Assembly: GCF_003234655.2 (NCBI RefSeq)
Contig: NZ_CP126271.1
Span: 1,426,001-1,490,000, forward strand
Length of the DNA: 64,000 bases
Reading direction: 5' to 3'
Origin: Curtobacterium sp. MCLR17_007
GTDB taxonomy: Bacteria > Actinomycetota > Actinomycetes > Actinomycetales > Microbacteriaceae
Part shown: piece by piece, positions 38,535 through 47,066 of the stretch
Position numbering within the stretch: the first letter of the stretch is position 1
Layout of the letters: each line of letters begins with the position of its first letter
Notes under the pieces: generated by a model
What the model saw: the letters and a program-made list of their open reading frames with translations, nothing else
Databases searched by the model: none
What the model was told of the DNA's origin: nothing
Program-made: the position numbers and the translations under genes

Positions 38535-39348
38535 CGCTGGCCCCGGCCGCGGGTCCTGGCGGGTGTGTGCGATCGGTGCCGGTGCCGGTGCCGGTGCCGG
38601 CCTGCCACCCCCCAGGTTCCGTAATTCTGGCATCTCGAAGCGCGCGACCGGTCGCTTTCCGCACTTCGACGGTTGTCCCGCGGAGAGTTGTGCCACTTCG
38701 GCGGCGTGCACGGACCGATGCGGATGATGCCGTCTCGTGATCGACCGGGGCCGAGGATCTGGTCTCGTGAACGATCGGGGCCGAGGGGTCACGACCTGCC
38801 GCTCACGTCCGCTGAGGTGTCCCGATCCGTCGGTGTGCGGCGTCGAGGACCGCGAATTCTGGCATCTCGGCGGCGCGCGGGCGGCGCGTTGTGACAAGTC
38901 GACAGGACGTCTGGACGGGAGGTGCGGGGCGGACCCGCCTTGCGCCTCCCGTCCGCTGTGATGGCGGGGCATGGACGCGCCTGCCGAGGGGTCACGACTT
39001 GCCGCTCACGTCCGCCGAGGTGTCCCGATCCGTCGGTGTGAGGCGCCGGGGGCCGCAAATTCTGGCATCTCGGCGGCGCGCGGGCGGCGCGTTGTGACAA
39101 GTCGACGGGGCGTCTGGACGGGAGGCGCGGGGCGGACCCGCCTTGCGCCTCCCGTCCGGTGGGGTGGCGGGGCATGGACGCGCCTGCCGGGGGGTCACGA
39201 CTTGCCGCTCACGTCCGCCGAGGTGTCGGGTTCCGTCGGTGTGCGGCGTCGAGAGTGGCGAATTCTGGCATCTCGGCGGCGCCGCCCGCCACCCGCGCAC
39301 GACGAAGCGCCGCCGACCGAGGGCCGACGGCGCTTCGAGGGGCTGGAC
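38535..39348. repeat. 814-bp repeat-filled gap after pyrD, including a 203-bp tandem array
   Basis: The gap between convergent pyrD and the DUF3043 gene has no believable gene. It contains a GGTGCC hexanucleotide run of four copies (38575-38598), a 30-bp direct repeat (GTCTCGTGA at 38732 and 38762), and a tandem array with unit starts at 38785, 38988 and 39191 (exactly 203 bp apart; third copy partial, to about 39283). Each unit contains the marker AATTCTGGCATCTCG (38855, 39058, 39261) and, in the two full units, a GGACGGGAGG-type hairpin (38913-38954, 39116-39157). A lone marker copy sits at 38623. Confidence 0.85.
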
Positions 39349-39939
39349 TCAGGCTGCGGGGTACTGACCGCGCTTGACCTGGGGCTTGGGCAGGCGGAGG
39401 AACCGCAGCTGCCACGCCCGCGTCAGGATGTAGAGGAACGTCCCCTTCTGGAACTGGCCGAACTTCGCCGTGAGCTTCTTGCGCAGGATGGCCCAGAGCA
39501 CCACGCAGTCGAGCAGGAAGAGGGCGACGAACGCCCACACGAGCAGCAGTGCGTAGGACGCGGCGGCGGTCTGTGACGCGACGAAGCCGACGATCAGGAA
39601 GACCACCAGCACGGGCATCATCACCTCGCCCACGTTCCACCGGGCGTCGATGTAGTCACGCACGAACCGGCGCTGCTCGCCCCGGTCCTTGGCGGGCAGG
39701 TAACGCTCTTCGCCGTTGGCCATGCCGACGCGGGCCTTCTCGCGCTCGGAGTTCAGCCGTGCGCGGGCGGCCTTCTTGTCGACCGGCGTGTTGCCGACGA
39801 GGGGGCGGCGGTTGGCGGCTTCGCGCTCGCGACGCGACGGCGTGGGACGGCCCTTGCCCTGGTCGGGCAGCCCCTGTTCGAGCAGTTCCTCTTCCGAGGG
39901 GTTGACTGTCGTGTTGGTCTTGGGTGCTGCCTTGGCCAC
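39349..39939 (-). CDS. DUF3043 membrane protein
   Basis: A 196-residue protein of unknown function. The charged N-terminal half (KGRPTPSRREREAANRRPLV, then RFVRDYIDARWNVGEVMMP) is followed by two transmembrane helices (VLVVFLIVGFVASQTAAA and YALLLVWAFVALFLLDCVVL) and a basic C-terminal tail (KPQVKRGQYPAA). These are the features of DUF3043 proteins found in many actinobacteria. The start is GTG at 39939 with AGGA upstream. It shares a divergent promoter with the M20 dipeptidase. I can assign no function. Confidence 0.85.
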   Translation of the reverse strand: MAKAAPKTNTTVNPSEEELLEQGLPDQGKGRPTPSRREREAANRRPLVGNTPVDKKAARARLNSEREKARVGMANGEERYLPAKDRGEQRRFVRDYIDARWNVGEVMMPVLVVFLIVGFVASQTAAASYALLLVWAFVALFLLDCVVLWAILRKKLTAKFGQFQKGTFLYILTRAWQLRFLRLPKPQVKRGQYPAA

Positions 39940-39998
39940 GATGATTCCTGCTGTCGGTGAGCGGTGCGCCGAGGAACGCCCCGGTGCTGGTTCTCCTC

Positions 39999-40005
39999 TA
40001 GATTA
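39999..40005. promoter_or_regulatory. Overlapping divergent -10 elements
   Basis: The seven bases TAGATTA read TAGATT on the plus strand (39999-40004, seven bases before the dipeptidase ATG) and TAATCT on the minus strand (40005-40000, ahead of the DUF3043 gene). One symmetric element may thus start both transcripts. Confidence 0.55.
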
Positions 40006-40011
40006 CCGGGC

Positions 40012-41472
40012 ATGACCGACACCCAACAGTCCGCGCCCGCGACCGACCCCGCGCTCCTCGACGCCCTCCGCGAACAGGTGCAGGGCGACCTGCCCACCAC
40101 GATCGCCGACCTGTCGGCGCTGGTGCGGATCCCGTCGGTGTCGTGGTCGGCGTTCGACCCGGCGCACGTCCGGCGCAACGCCGAGGCCGTCGCGGAGCTC
40201 GCGCGGGGCACGGGCGTGTTCGACGAGGTCCGCATCGTCCGGAGCGCCGTCGACGGTGACACCCCGGACGGCGCGTCCGACGCGACCGGCACCGACCACG
40301 ACGGCGTCGAGCTGGGGCAACCGGCGGTCCTGGCGGTGCGCCCGGCCCGGAACGGCAAGCCGACGGTGATGCTCTACGCCCACCACGACGTCCAGCCCCA
40401 GGGCGACGACGCCCTGTGGGAGACCCCGCCGTTCGAGCCGACGCTCCGTGGGGACCGCCTGTACGGCCGCGGTGCCTCCGACGACAAGGCGGGGGTGATG
40501 ACGCACATCGCGTCGCTCCGCGCGCTGCACGCCCGGTTCGGCGACGACCTCGACCTCGGCATCGTGCTCTTCGTCGAGGGCGAGGAGGAGTTCGGCTCCC
40601 GCTCCTTCCGCACGTTCCTCCGCGAGCAGAAGGAGCACCTCGCCGCCGACGTGATCGTGGTCGCCGACAGCGACAACTGGTCGACCGAGGTCCCGGCGAT
40701 CACCGTGTCGCTGCGCGGCAACGTCACGTTCAAGCTCACGCTGACGACGCTCGAGCACGCCAGCCACAGCGGCATGTACGGCGGCGCCGCCCCGGACGCG
40801 ATGCTCGCGATGGTGCGGCTCCTGTCCTCGCTGCACGACGACCAGGGCTCGGTCGCCGTCGACGGTCTGACCGCGTACGACGCTCCCGTCCCCGCACGCT
40901 CCGAGGACGAGTTCGCCACCGACGCGGCCCTGGTCCCCGGGGTCAAGCCGGTCGGAACCGGCGACGTGCTGTCGCGCATGTGGTTCCAGCCGGCGATCAC
41001 GGTCACGGGCATGGACGTGCCGAGCGTCGCGAACGCCTCGAACACGCTGCTGCCCTCGGTGTCCGCGCGGGTGTCGGTGCGGGTCGCGCCGGGCCAGCCC
41101 GCGACCGAGGCGTACGCCGCCGTCGAGCGCCACGTGCACTCGCACACGCCGTTCGGTGCGCGCGTCGAGATCAGCGAGCCGGACGCTGGCGACGGCTTCC
41201 TGGTGGACACCAGCGGATGGGCCGTGCGCGAGGCCCGTACGGCCATGACCGAGGGCTGGGGCGCCGCGCCGGTCGAACAGGGCATCGGCGGCTCGATCCC
41301 CTTCGTGTCCGACCTGGCCGCGGAGTTCCCGGACGCACAGATCCTGGTCACCGGTGTCGAGGACCCCGACACGCGGGCGCACAGCCCGAACGAGTCGCAG
41401 CACCTCGGCGTGCTGCACCGCGCGATCGCGAGCGAGACGGTCCTCTTGGCCCGGCTGGCGACGCGCGGCTGA
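40012..41472 (+). CDS. M20 family metallopeptidase (dipeptidase)
   Basis: A zinc dipeptidase/deacylase of the M20 family, 486 residues. Metal ligands and catalytic residues are visible: YAHHDVQP (His and Asp), GRGASDDKAG (bridging Asp), VEGEEEFGS (catalytic Glu plus metal ligand) and the dimerisation-domain His in LEHASHSGMYGG. Homologues such as Rv2141c, near divIVA in mycobacteria, are often annotated DapE-like, but the substrate is undefined. ATG at 40012 has TAGATT seven bases upstream, so a leaderless message is probable. A hairpin terminator follows. Confidence 0.9.
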   Translation: MTDTQQSAPATDPALLDALREQVQGDLPTTIADLSALVRIPSVSWSAFDPAHVRRNAEAVAELARGTGVFDEVRIVRSAVDGDTPDGASDATGTDHDGVELGQPAVLAVRPARNGKPTVMLYAHHDVQPQGDDALWETPPFEPTLRGDRLYGRGASDDKAGVMTHIASLRALHARFGDDLDLGIVLFVEGEEEFGSRSFRTFLREQKEHLAADVIVVADSDNWSTEVPAITVSLRGNVTFKLTLTTLEHASHSGMYGGAAPDAMLAMVRLLSSLHDDQGSVAVDGLTAYDAPVPARSEDEFATDAALVPGVKPVGTGDVLSRMWFQPAITVTGMDVPSVANASNTLLPSVSARVSVRVAPGQPATEAYAAVERHVHSHTPFGARVEISEPDAGDGFLVDTSGWAVREARTAMTEGWGAAPVEQGIGGSIPFVSDLAAEFPDAQILVTGVEDPDTRAHSPNESQHLGVLHRAIASETVLLARLATRG

Positions 41473-41484
41473 CGCGCGCAGGGA

Positions 41485-41528
41485 CGGACGGGAGGCCCGG
41501 GTCGGCTCCGCCACGGGCCTCCCGTCCG
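41485..41528 (+). terminator. Terminator of the M20 peptidase, GGACGGGAGG family
   Basis: Fifteen-base arms CGGACGGGAGGCCCG (41485-41499) and its exact complement (41514-41528) around a 14-nt loop, 13 bp after the stop codon. Confidence 0.75.
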
Positions 41529-41605
41529 ACTCGTGCCCAGTCCCGCTCCGGCACTGCTTCTCCACAGGGCGGCGCCACATGGTGCGGACCGTCGGGGGCG
41601 GTGCT

Positions 41606-41611
41606 TACAAT
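41606..41611 (+). promoter_or_regulatory. Candidate -10 of the Fe-S carrier gene
   Basis: TACAAT, a near-consensus -10, 45 bp before the ATG at 41656. Confidence 0.5.
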
Positions 41612-41655
41612 CGGGGGAGGCGCGGTGATCTGCACCGCCCGGAGGGAGACGCGCG

Positions 41656-42045
41656 ATGAGCGACACCATCACGAGCGAAGCCACCGCGATCGACACGACC
41701 GCCACGGACGACACGGCCACGCACGGCGTGCAGCTCAGTGGCGCCGCCGCGGGCAAGGTCGCCAGCCTCCTCGAGCAAGAGGGCCGCGACGACCTGCGTC
41801 TGCGCCTCGCCGTCCAGCCCGGCGGCTGCTCGGGTCTGATCTACCAGCTGTACTTCGACGAGCGGCTGCTCGACGGTGACACGACTGCCGCGTTCGACGG
41901 TGTCGAGGTGGTCGTCGACAAGATGAGCGTGCCCTACCTCGACGGCGCCACGATCGACTTCGAGGACACGATCCAGAAGCAGGGCTTCACCATCGACAAC
42001 CCGAACGCCCAGGGCAGCTGCGCGTGCGGTGACAGCTTCCACTGA
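41656..42045 (+). CDS. erpA: A-type iron-sulfur cluster carrier (ErpA-like)
   Basis: Small Fe-S assembly protein that accepts and hands on clusters. The 129-residue product has the three conserved cysteines in GGCSGLIY and GSCACGDSF. The N-terminal 25 residues are a Thr/Asp/Ala-rich extension. ATG at 41656 is preceded by GGAGGGAG. It is directly upstream of ctaCDF, an order common in actinobacteria, and may serve respiratory Fe-S enzymes. A separate terminator and promoter lie between it and ctaC. Confidence 0.93.
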   Translation: MSDTITSEATAIDTTATDDTATHGVQLSGAAAGKVASLLEQEGRDDLRLRLAVQPGGCSGLIYQLYFDERLLDGDTTAAFDGVEVVVDKMSVPYLDGATIDFEDTIQKQGFTIDNPNAQGSCACGDSFH

Positions 42046-42069
42046 TCCCACCGCGATCTGCGGACCGAC

Positions 42070-42107
42070 GCGGACGGGGAGTGACCGACAGGTCGCTCCC
42101 CGTCCGC
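42070..42107 (+). terminator. Terminator of the Fe-S carrier gene
   Basis: Seventeen-base arms (42070-42086 and 42091-42107) with one mismatch-type pair, and the outer part GCGGACGGGGAG resembles the terminator palindrome family. Confidence 0.75.
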
Positions 42108-42231
42108 GTTTCGCGTTCGATCGTCCACCGACCGCACCGAGTCCGAGGTGACCAGGGAAAAGGGCTCCAGCACCTGCGCCGATCGCGCCCCCAGGTGTGT
42201 CGCGTGTGCACTGAGCGTCACCGGCTGCGAG

Positions 42232-42237
42232 TAGGCT
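42232..42237 (+). promoter_or_regulatory. Candidate -10 of ctaC
   Basis: TAGGCT, giving a leader of about 100 nt before the ctaC GTG at 42344. No -35 of good quality is visible. Confidence 0.4.
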
Positions 42238-42343
42238 AGGAGTGTCCCACCCAAGCTGGGAGCCAGCCATGGAACACCTCGGTGGTCCGCCGTCGGTCTC
42301 CGACGAGCTGAGCCCGCAGCTTCAGTCTTTCCGAGAGGTAACA

Positions 42344-43243
42344 GTGCGTTCGAATCGCCGTATACGTTGGGCGGCCGTCCCGGTGGCCGTCGGTCTGGTC
42401 ATCGCACTGGCGGGCTGCTCGCAGCAGCAGCTGAACGGATGGCTCCCCGGTACCGAGGAGACGAAGGACGTCACGAACCACACGAGCCGCGTCGTCGGCC
42501 TGTGGACCACCAGCTGGATCGTGCTGCTGGCCGTCGGTCTCATCGTGTGGGGCCTGATCATCTGGGCCGCGATCGTGTACCGCCGCCGGAAGGGCCAGAC
42601 CGGCCTGCCCGTGCAGATGCGCTACAACATGCCGCTCGAGATCTTCTACACGATCGTGCCGCTCATCCTGGTGCTGGGCTTCTTCGCCTTCACCGCGAAG
42701 GACCAGGCCGCCATCGAGAAGCCGTTCGCGCAGCCCGACACCACGGTGCACGTCTACGGCAAGCGCTGGGCGTGGGACTTCAACTACATCGACCAGAACA
42801 ACCCTTCCGAGAGCGTCTACTACCAGGGCATCCAGGCCCAGGAAGAAGAGAACGGCAACGGGGCGATCGACGAGTCGCAGCTGCCGACGCTGTACCTGCC
42901 GGTCGGCAAGAAGGTCAAGATCGAGCTGGACTCGCGCGACGTGGACCACTCCTTCTGGGTCATCGACTTCCTCTACAAGAAGGACATGCTCCCCGGCAAG
43001 ACGAACTACGAGTACTTCATCCCGCAGAAGGAAGGCACCTACCAGGGCAAGTGCGCCGAGCTCTGCGGCGAGTACCACTCCCTGATGCTCTTCCAGGTCA
43101 AGGTCGTGTCGCCCGCCAAGTACCAGGCGTACCTCGACACCCTCAAGGACCAGGGCAAGGTGGGCCTGCTCGGCAACGAGTACAACACCAACACGAACCA
43201 GCCTGACAACAAGGCGCCCGTCACGGCGTCGGACGACAAGTAG
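42344..43243 (+). CDS. ctaC: Cytochrome c oxidase subunit II (CtaC)
   Basis: Carries the CuA centre that takes electrons from the cytochrome bcc complex in the aa3 supercomplex. The 299-residue product starts with a lipoprotein signal ([11 protein letters not shown]), has two transmembrane helices ([20 protein letters not shown] and [18 protein letters not shown]), and an external cupredoxin domain with the CuA ligands in [12 protein letters not shown]. The GTG at 42344 follows GAGAGGTAA; the open frame upstream to 42242 carries no similarity. LspA in this window would process it. Genes for subunit III and qcrCAB are not in the window. Confidence 0.95.
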   Translation: MRSNRRIRWAAVPVAVGLVIALAGCSQQQLNGWLPGTEETKDVTNHTSRVVGLWTTSWIVLLAVGLIVWGLIIWAAIVYRRRKGQTGLPVQMRYNMPLEIFYTIVPLILVLGFFAFTAKDQAAIEKPFAQPDTTVHVYGKRWAWDFNYIDQNNPSESVYYQGIQAQEEENGNGAIDESQLPTLYLPVGKKVKIELDSRDVDHSFWVIDFLYKKDMLPGKTNYEYFIPQKEGTYQGKCAELCGEYHSLMLFQVKVVSPAKYQAYLDTLKDQGKVGLLGNEYNTNTNQPDNKAPVTASDDK

Positions 43244-43254
43244 GGGCTCGCCAG

Positions 43255-44991
43255 ATGACAACGTCATTCGTCGGCCAACCGACAGCGACCGCGACGCCGG
43301 ACTTCCAGGCGTCCAAGGTCGGTCGGAAGGGCAACATCATCGTCCGGTGGATCACCTCCACGGACCACAAGACCATCGGGTACATGTACCTGATCACGTC
43401 GTTCCTGTACTTCCTGCTCGCGGGCGTCATGGCACTCGTGATCCGTGCGCAGCTCTTCGAGCCTGGCCTGCAGGTCGTCGCGACGAAGGAGCAGTACAAC
43501 CAGCTGTTCACGATGCACGGCACGATCATGCTGCTGCTCTTCGCGACGCCGCTGTTCTCGGGCTTCGCGAACGCGATCATGCCGCTGCAGATCGGTGCGC
43601 CCGACGTCGCCTTCCCGCGACTGAACGGCTTCGCGTTCTGGCTCTACTTCTTCGGCGCGCTGATCGCCGTCGGTGGCTTCCTCACCCCGCAGGGTGCGGC
43701 GTCGTTCGGGTGGTTCGCGTACGCGCCACTCAGTGACACGACGTTCACACCAGGGCTCGGCGGCACGTTGTGGGTGTTCGGCCTCGGCCTCACCGGCTTC
43801 TCGACGATCCTCGGCGCGGTGAACTTCATCACGACGATCATCACGATGCGTGCCCCCGGCATGACCATGTTCCGCATGTCGATCTTCACGTGGAACACCC
43901 TCGTGACGTCGCTGCTCGTGCTCATGGCGTTCCCCGTGCTCGCCGCCGCGCTGTTCGGCCTCGGCCTCGACCGCGTGTTCGACGCGCAGATCTTCAACCC
44001 GGCGAACGGCGGAGCGCTGCTCTGGCAGCACCTCTTCTGGTTCTTCGGGCACCCAGAGGTCTACATCATCGCGCTGCCGTTCTTCGGCATCGTCTCCGAG
44101 GTCTTCCCGGTCTTCAGCCGCAAGCCGATCTTCGGGTACAAGACCCTGGTCTACGCGACCATCTCCATCGCGGCCCTGTCGGTCACGGTGTGGGCGCACC
44201 ACATGTACGTCACCGGTTCGGTGCTGCTGCCGTGGTTCTCGCTCATGACGATGCTCATCGCGGTCCCGACCGGCGTGAAGATCTTCAACTGGGTCGGCAC
44301 GATGTGGCGCGGTTCGGTCACCTTCGAGACCCCGATCCTGTGGGCCATCGGCTTCCTGATCACCTTCACCTTCGGTGGTCTGACCGGCGTCATCCTGGCG
44401 TCGCCGCCGCTCGACTTCCACGTGTCCGACTCGTACTTCGTCGTGGCGCACTTCCACTACGTGGTCTTCGGCACCGTCGTGTTCGCGATGTTCTCCGGCT
44501 TCTACTTCTGGTGGCCGAAGTGGACCGGACGCATGCTCAACGAGCGGCTCGGCAAGATCCACTTCTGGCTGCTGTTCATCGGCTTCCACACCACGTTCCT
44601 GATCCAGCACTGGCTGGGCGTCATCGGCATGCCGCGTCGCTACGCGACCTACCTGCCGAACGACGGGTTCACGTGGATGAACCAGCTGTCGACCATCGGT
44701 GCGATGATCCTCGGCATCTCGTTCCTGCCGTTCATCTTCAACGTCTACGTCACCGCACGGAACGCGCCGAAGGTCGCCGTGAACGACCCGTGGGGCTACG
44801 GTCGCTCGCTCGAGTGGGCGACCTCCTGCCCGCCGCCGCGGCACAACTTCACGTCGATCCCGCGCATCCGTTCTGAGTCCCCGGCCTTCGACCTGAACCA
44901 CCCCGAGGCCGGTGTCCCGGTGGGTGTGGGTCCCGCGAAGGACGCCCCGGATGCCCCGACCTACGACGCCGCGAAGGGCGAGGTGAAGTAA
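43255..44991 (+). CDS. ctaD: Cytochrome c oxidase subunit I (CtaD)
   Basis: Catalytic subunit with heme a, heme a3 and CuB; reduces oxygen and pumps protons. The 578-residue protein has twelve transmembrane segments. Ligands are intact: MHGTIM (heme a His), [12 protein letters not shown] (CuB His and its cross-linked Tyr), [10 protein letters not shown] (CuB His pair) and [11 protein letters not shown] (heme a3 and heme a His). ATG at 43255 follows ctaC by 11 bp. The C-terminal 40 residues extend past the membrane part. Confidence 0.97.
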   Translation: MTTSFVGQPTATATPDFQASKVGRKGNIIVRWITSTDHKTIGYMYLITSFLYFLLAGVMALVIRAQLFEPGLQVVATKEQYNQLFTMHGTIMLLLFATPLFSGFANAIMPLQIGAPDVAFPRLNGFAFWLYFFGALIAVGGFLTPQGAASFGWFAYAPLSDTTFTPGLGGTLWVFGLGLTGFSTILGAVNFITTIITMRAPGMTMFRMSIFTWNTLVTSLLVLMAFPVLAAALFGLGLDRVFDAQIFNPANGGALLWQHLFWFFGHPEVYIIALPFFGIVSEVFPVFSRKPIFGYKTLVYATISIAALSVTVWAHHMYVTGSVLLPWFSLMTMLIAVPTGVKIFNWVGTMWRGSVTFETPILWAIGFLITFTFGGLTGVILASPPLDFHVSDSYFVVAHFHYVVFGTVVFAMFSGFYFWWPKWTGRMLNERLGKIHFWLLFIGFHTTFLIQHWLGVIGMPRRYATYLPNDGFTWMNQLSTIGAMILGISFLPFIFNVYVTARNAPKVAVNDPWGYGRSLEWATSCPPPRHNFTSIPRIRSESPAFDLNHPEAGVPVGVGPAKDAPDAPTYDAAKGEVK

Positions 44992-44995
44992 GGCG

Positions 44996-45412
44996 ATGCG
45001 CGCCAACGTCAACCTGTTCTGGATCCTCTTCGGGTTCTTCATCCTCGCGGACGCCGCCTACACGATCTGGGCGATCCTCTACTACGGCAAGCCCGAGCCC
45101 GTTGGCACGGTCGGCATCGGTCTCGTCGGCATCATGTCCGCGTTCATCGCCTTCTACCTCGGGCGGGTGCTCTCCGCCCAGGGCGGTGACCTGCCCGAGG
45201 ACCGGCAGGACGCCAACATCGAGGACGGCGACGCCGAGCTCGGGCACTTCAGCCCGTGGTCGTGGTGGCCGATCCTGCTGGCCGGCGCCACGGCGTTGAC
45301 CTTCCTCGGTGTCGCAGCCGGTCTGTGGATCGTCCCGTTCGGGCTCGCCTTCGTGGCGATCACCCTGGTCGGCTGGGTCTTCGAGTACTACCGCGGCAAC
45401 TTCGGGCACTGA
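44996..45412 (+). CDS. ctaF: Cytochrome c oxidase subunit IV (CtaF)
   Basis: Small actinobacterial oxidase subunit of 138 residues with four hydrophobic helices in two pairs (FWILFGFFILADAAYTIWAI, GIGLVGIMSAFIAFYLGRVL, then PILLAGATALTFLGVAAGLW and PFGLAFVAITLVGWVFEYY). It begins four bases after ctaD and closes the ctaCDF operon. Its role is structural in the bcc-aa3 supercomplex. Confidence 0.94.
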   Translation: MRANVNLFWILFGFFILADAAYTIWAILYYGKPEPVGTVGIGLVGIMSAFIAFYLGRVLSAQGGDLPEDRQDANIEDGDAELGHFSPWSWWPILLAGATALTFLGVAAGLWIVPFGLAFVAITLVGWVFEYYRGNFGH

Positions 45413-45428
45413 CCCGCACCTGACGCAC

Positions 45429-45460
45429 TTCGGGCGGCACCACTTCCGGTGCCGCCCGAA
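45429..45460 (+). terminator. Terminator of the ctaCDF operon
   Basis: Perfect 13-bp stem (TTCGGGCGGCACC, 45429-45441, with 45448-45460) and a 6-nt loop ACTTCC, 17 bp after the ctaF stop. Confidence 0.85.
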
Positions 45461-45601
45461 CTGCGTCCGGACGACGTCCCCGACCGGGCGAGCACGACGG
45501 ACGACCCCGTCCGTCGACATCGCCCTCCGGGGGAATCAACCGGTCCGCGCCCGGCTTGTGCCACACGGACCCCCACAACCTCGCGAAAGGAGTCACCTCA
45601 G

Positions 45602-46975
45602 GTGACCGACAAGCGCACCCTCATCATCTTCGGCGCAACGGGCGACCTCGCCTCCCGCCTGCTCCTGCCGGGCCTCGGCACGTTCCTGCAGAGCGGCCGG
45701 GCCGTCCCCGTCCAGCTGATCGGGACCGGGCGCAGTGAGCGTTCCCCCGAGCAGTGGCAGGACGTCGTCACGAAGTCCTTCGCGACACAGGACGTCAAGG
45801 GCCCTGAGGTCGACGCGACCCTGGAGTCGACGGCGTTCATCCAGGGCGACCCGACCGACCCGAAGCACCTGAAGGCGCTCCTCGACGCGGCCGACAACGA
45901 GCCGATCCTGTACTTCGCGCTGCCGCCGCAGATCGCGTCCGACATCTGCGAGGCGCTGCAGGAGGTCGAGCTCCCCGAAGGCACGACCCTGGCGTTCGAG
46001 AAGCCGTTCGGCACCGACGTCGCGAGCGCGAAGGCCCTCAACGAAACGGTGCTCAAGCTGGTCCCCGAGGACCGCGTCCACCGCACCGACCACTTCCTCG
46101 GTCGCACCACGGTGCTCAACATCATCGGTCTGCGCTTCGCGAACCGCCTGTTCGAGCCCATCTGGAACGCCGAGAACATCGAGAAGGTCGACATCTTCTA
46201 CGACGAGACCCTCGGTCTCGAGAACCGCGCCCAGTACTACGACGAGGCCGGCGCGATGGTCGACATGATCCAGTCGCACCTGCTGCAGATCCTCGGCATC
46301 GTGACGATGGACGCTCCCGCGGAGATCGACGCCGTCGAGTTCCGTTCGTCCCTGGCCCGCGCGCTCCGGTCGACCCAGCTCAAGGGCGACGACCCCAAGG
46401 TCGCGTCGCGCCGTGCCGTCTACACGGCCGGCACGATCGACGGCAAGGACCTGCCGTCGTACCAAGACGAGGACGGCGTCGACAAGTCGCGCGAGACCGA
46501 GACCCTCGCCGAGATCTCGGTCGAGGTCGACACCGCGCGCTGGAAGGGTGTCCCCTTCACGCTGCGATCGGGCAAGGCCCTCGGCGCGAGCCGCAAGGAA
46601 GTCCTCATCACCTTCAAGCCCGTCACGCGCCTGCCCTCCGGGCTGAGCGGTCGGCCCAAGGCGGACACGCTGCGCATCGTGCTGAACCCGGACGAGATCG
46701 AGCTCACCGTGTCGGCGAACGGCGGTGGCAACCCCTTCGAGATGGGGCAGGTCACGCTGTCGTCCTCGTTCAGCGACGGCGAACTGACGCCCTACGGCGA
46801 GGTCCTGAACGGCATCTTCCACGACGACCCGCTGCTGTCGATCCGTGGCGACGTCGCGGAGCGCTGCTGGGAGATCGTCGAGCCGGTCGTCGCCGCCTGG
46901 AAGGCCGACGAGGTCCCGCTCGAGGAGTACCGCGCCGGTTCGCGCGGTCCCGCAGACTGGGAGTCGTCGTCCTGA
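45602..46975 (+). CDS. zwf: Divergent glucose-6-phosphate dehydrogenase family protein
   Basis: Belongs to the G6PDH family (first oxidative pentose phosphate step). The 457-residue product is shorter than typical Zwf (near 500). It has the dinucleotide-binding FGATGDLASRLL, EKPFGTD with the conserved Lys, and DMIQSHLLQIL with the catalytic His. The substrate signature RIDHYLGK is changed to R161-T-D-H-F-L-G-R168, altering residues that hold the sugar phosphate. GTG at 45602 follows AAAGGAG by nine bases. No opcA, tal, tkt or pgl lies nearby, so it may be a second, specialised paralogue. Confidence 0.85.
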   Translation: MTDKRTLIIFGATGDLASRLLLPGLGTFLQSGRAVPVQLIGTGRSERSPEQWQDVVTKSFATQDVKGPEVDATLESTAFIQGDPTDPKHLKALLDAADNEPILYFALPPQIASDICEALQEVELPEGTTLAFEKPFGTDVASAKALNETVLKLVPEDRVHRTDHFLGRTTVLNIIGLRFANRLFEPIWNAENIEKVDIFYDETLGLENRAQYYDEAGAMVDMIQSHLLQILGIVTMDAPAEIDAVEFRSSLARALRSTQLKGDDPKVASRRAVYTAGTIDGKDLPSYQDEDGVDKSRETETLAEISVEVDTARWKGVPFTLRSGKALGASRKEVLITFKPVTRLPSGLSGRPKADTLRIVLNPDEIELTVSANGGGNPFEMGQVTLSSSFSDGELTPYGEVLNGIFHDDPLLSIRGDVAERCWEIVEPVVAAWKADEVPLEEYRAGSRGPADWESSS

Positions 46976-46990
46976 CGAACTGACCACGAC

Positions 46991-47036
46991 ACGGACGGGA
47001 GGCCCGGTGCCAGCTGGCACCGGGCCTCCCGTCCGT
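46991..47036. terminator. Perfect 46-bp palindrome, bidirectional terminator
   Basis: Arms 46991-47013 and 47014-47036 are exactly complementary. It lies between convergent genes (ends 46975 and 47067) and shares the CGGTGCCAGCTGGCACCGG centre with the palindromes at 4291 and 8676. Confidence 0.85.
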
Positions 47037-47066
47037 CTGCGGTGGGAGACCGACGGCGGTGACGGA

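Noticed and set aside
38575..38598. GGTGCC hexanucleotide run as a phase-variation tract
   Set aside because: It is non-coding and not placed at a promoter; a similar GGTGCC-rich stretch within comEA reflects Gly/Ala codons.
38785..39283. CRISPR array
   Set aside because: Repeats are 203 bp, contiguous and without variable spacers; no cas genes nearby.
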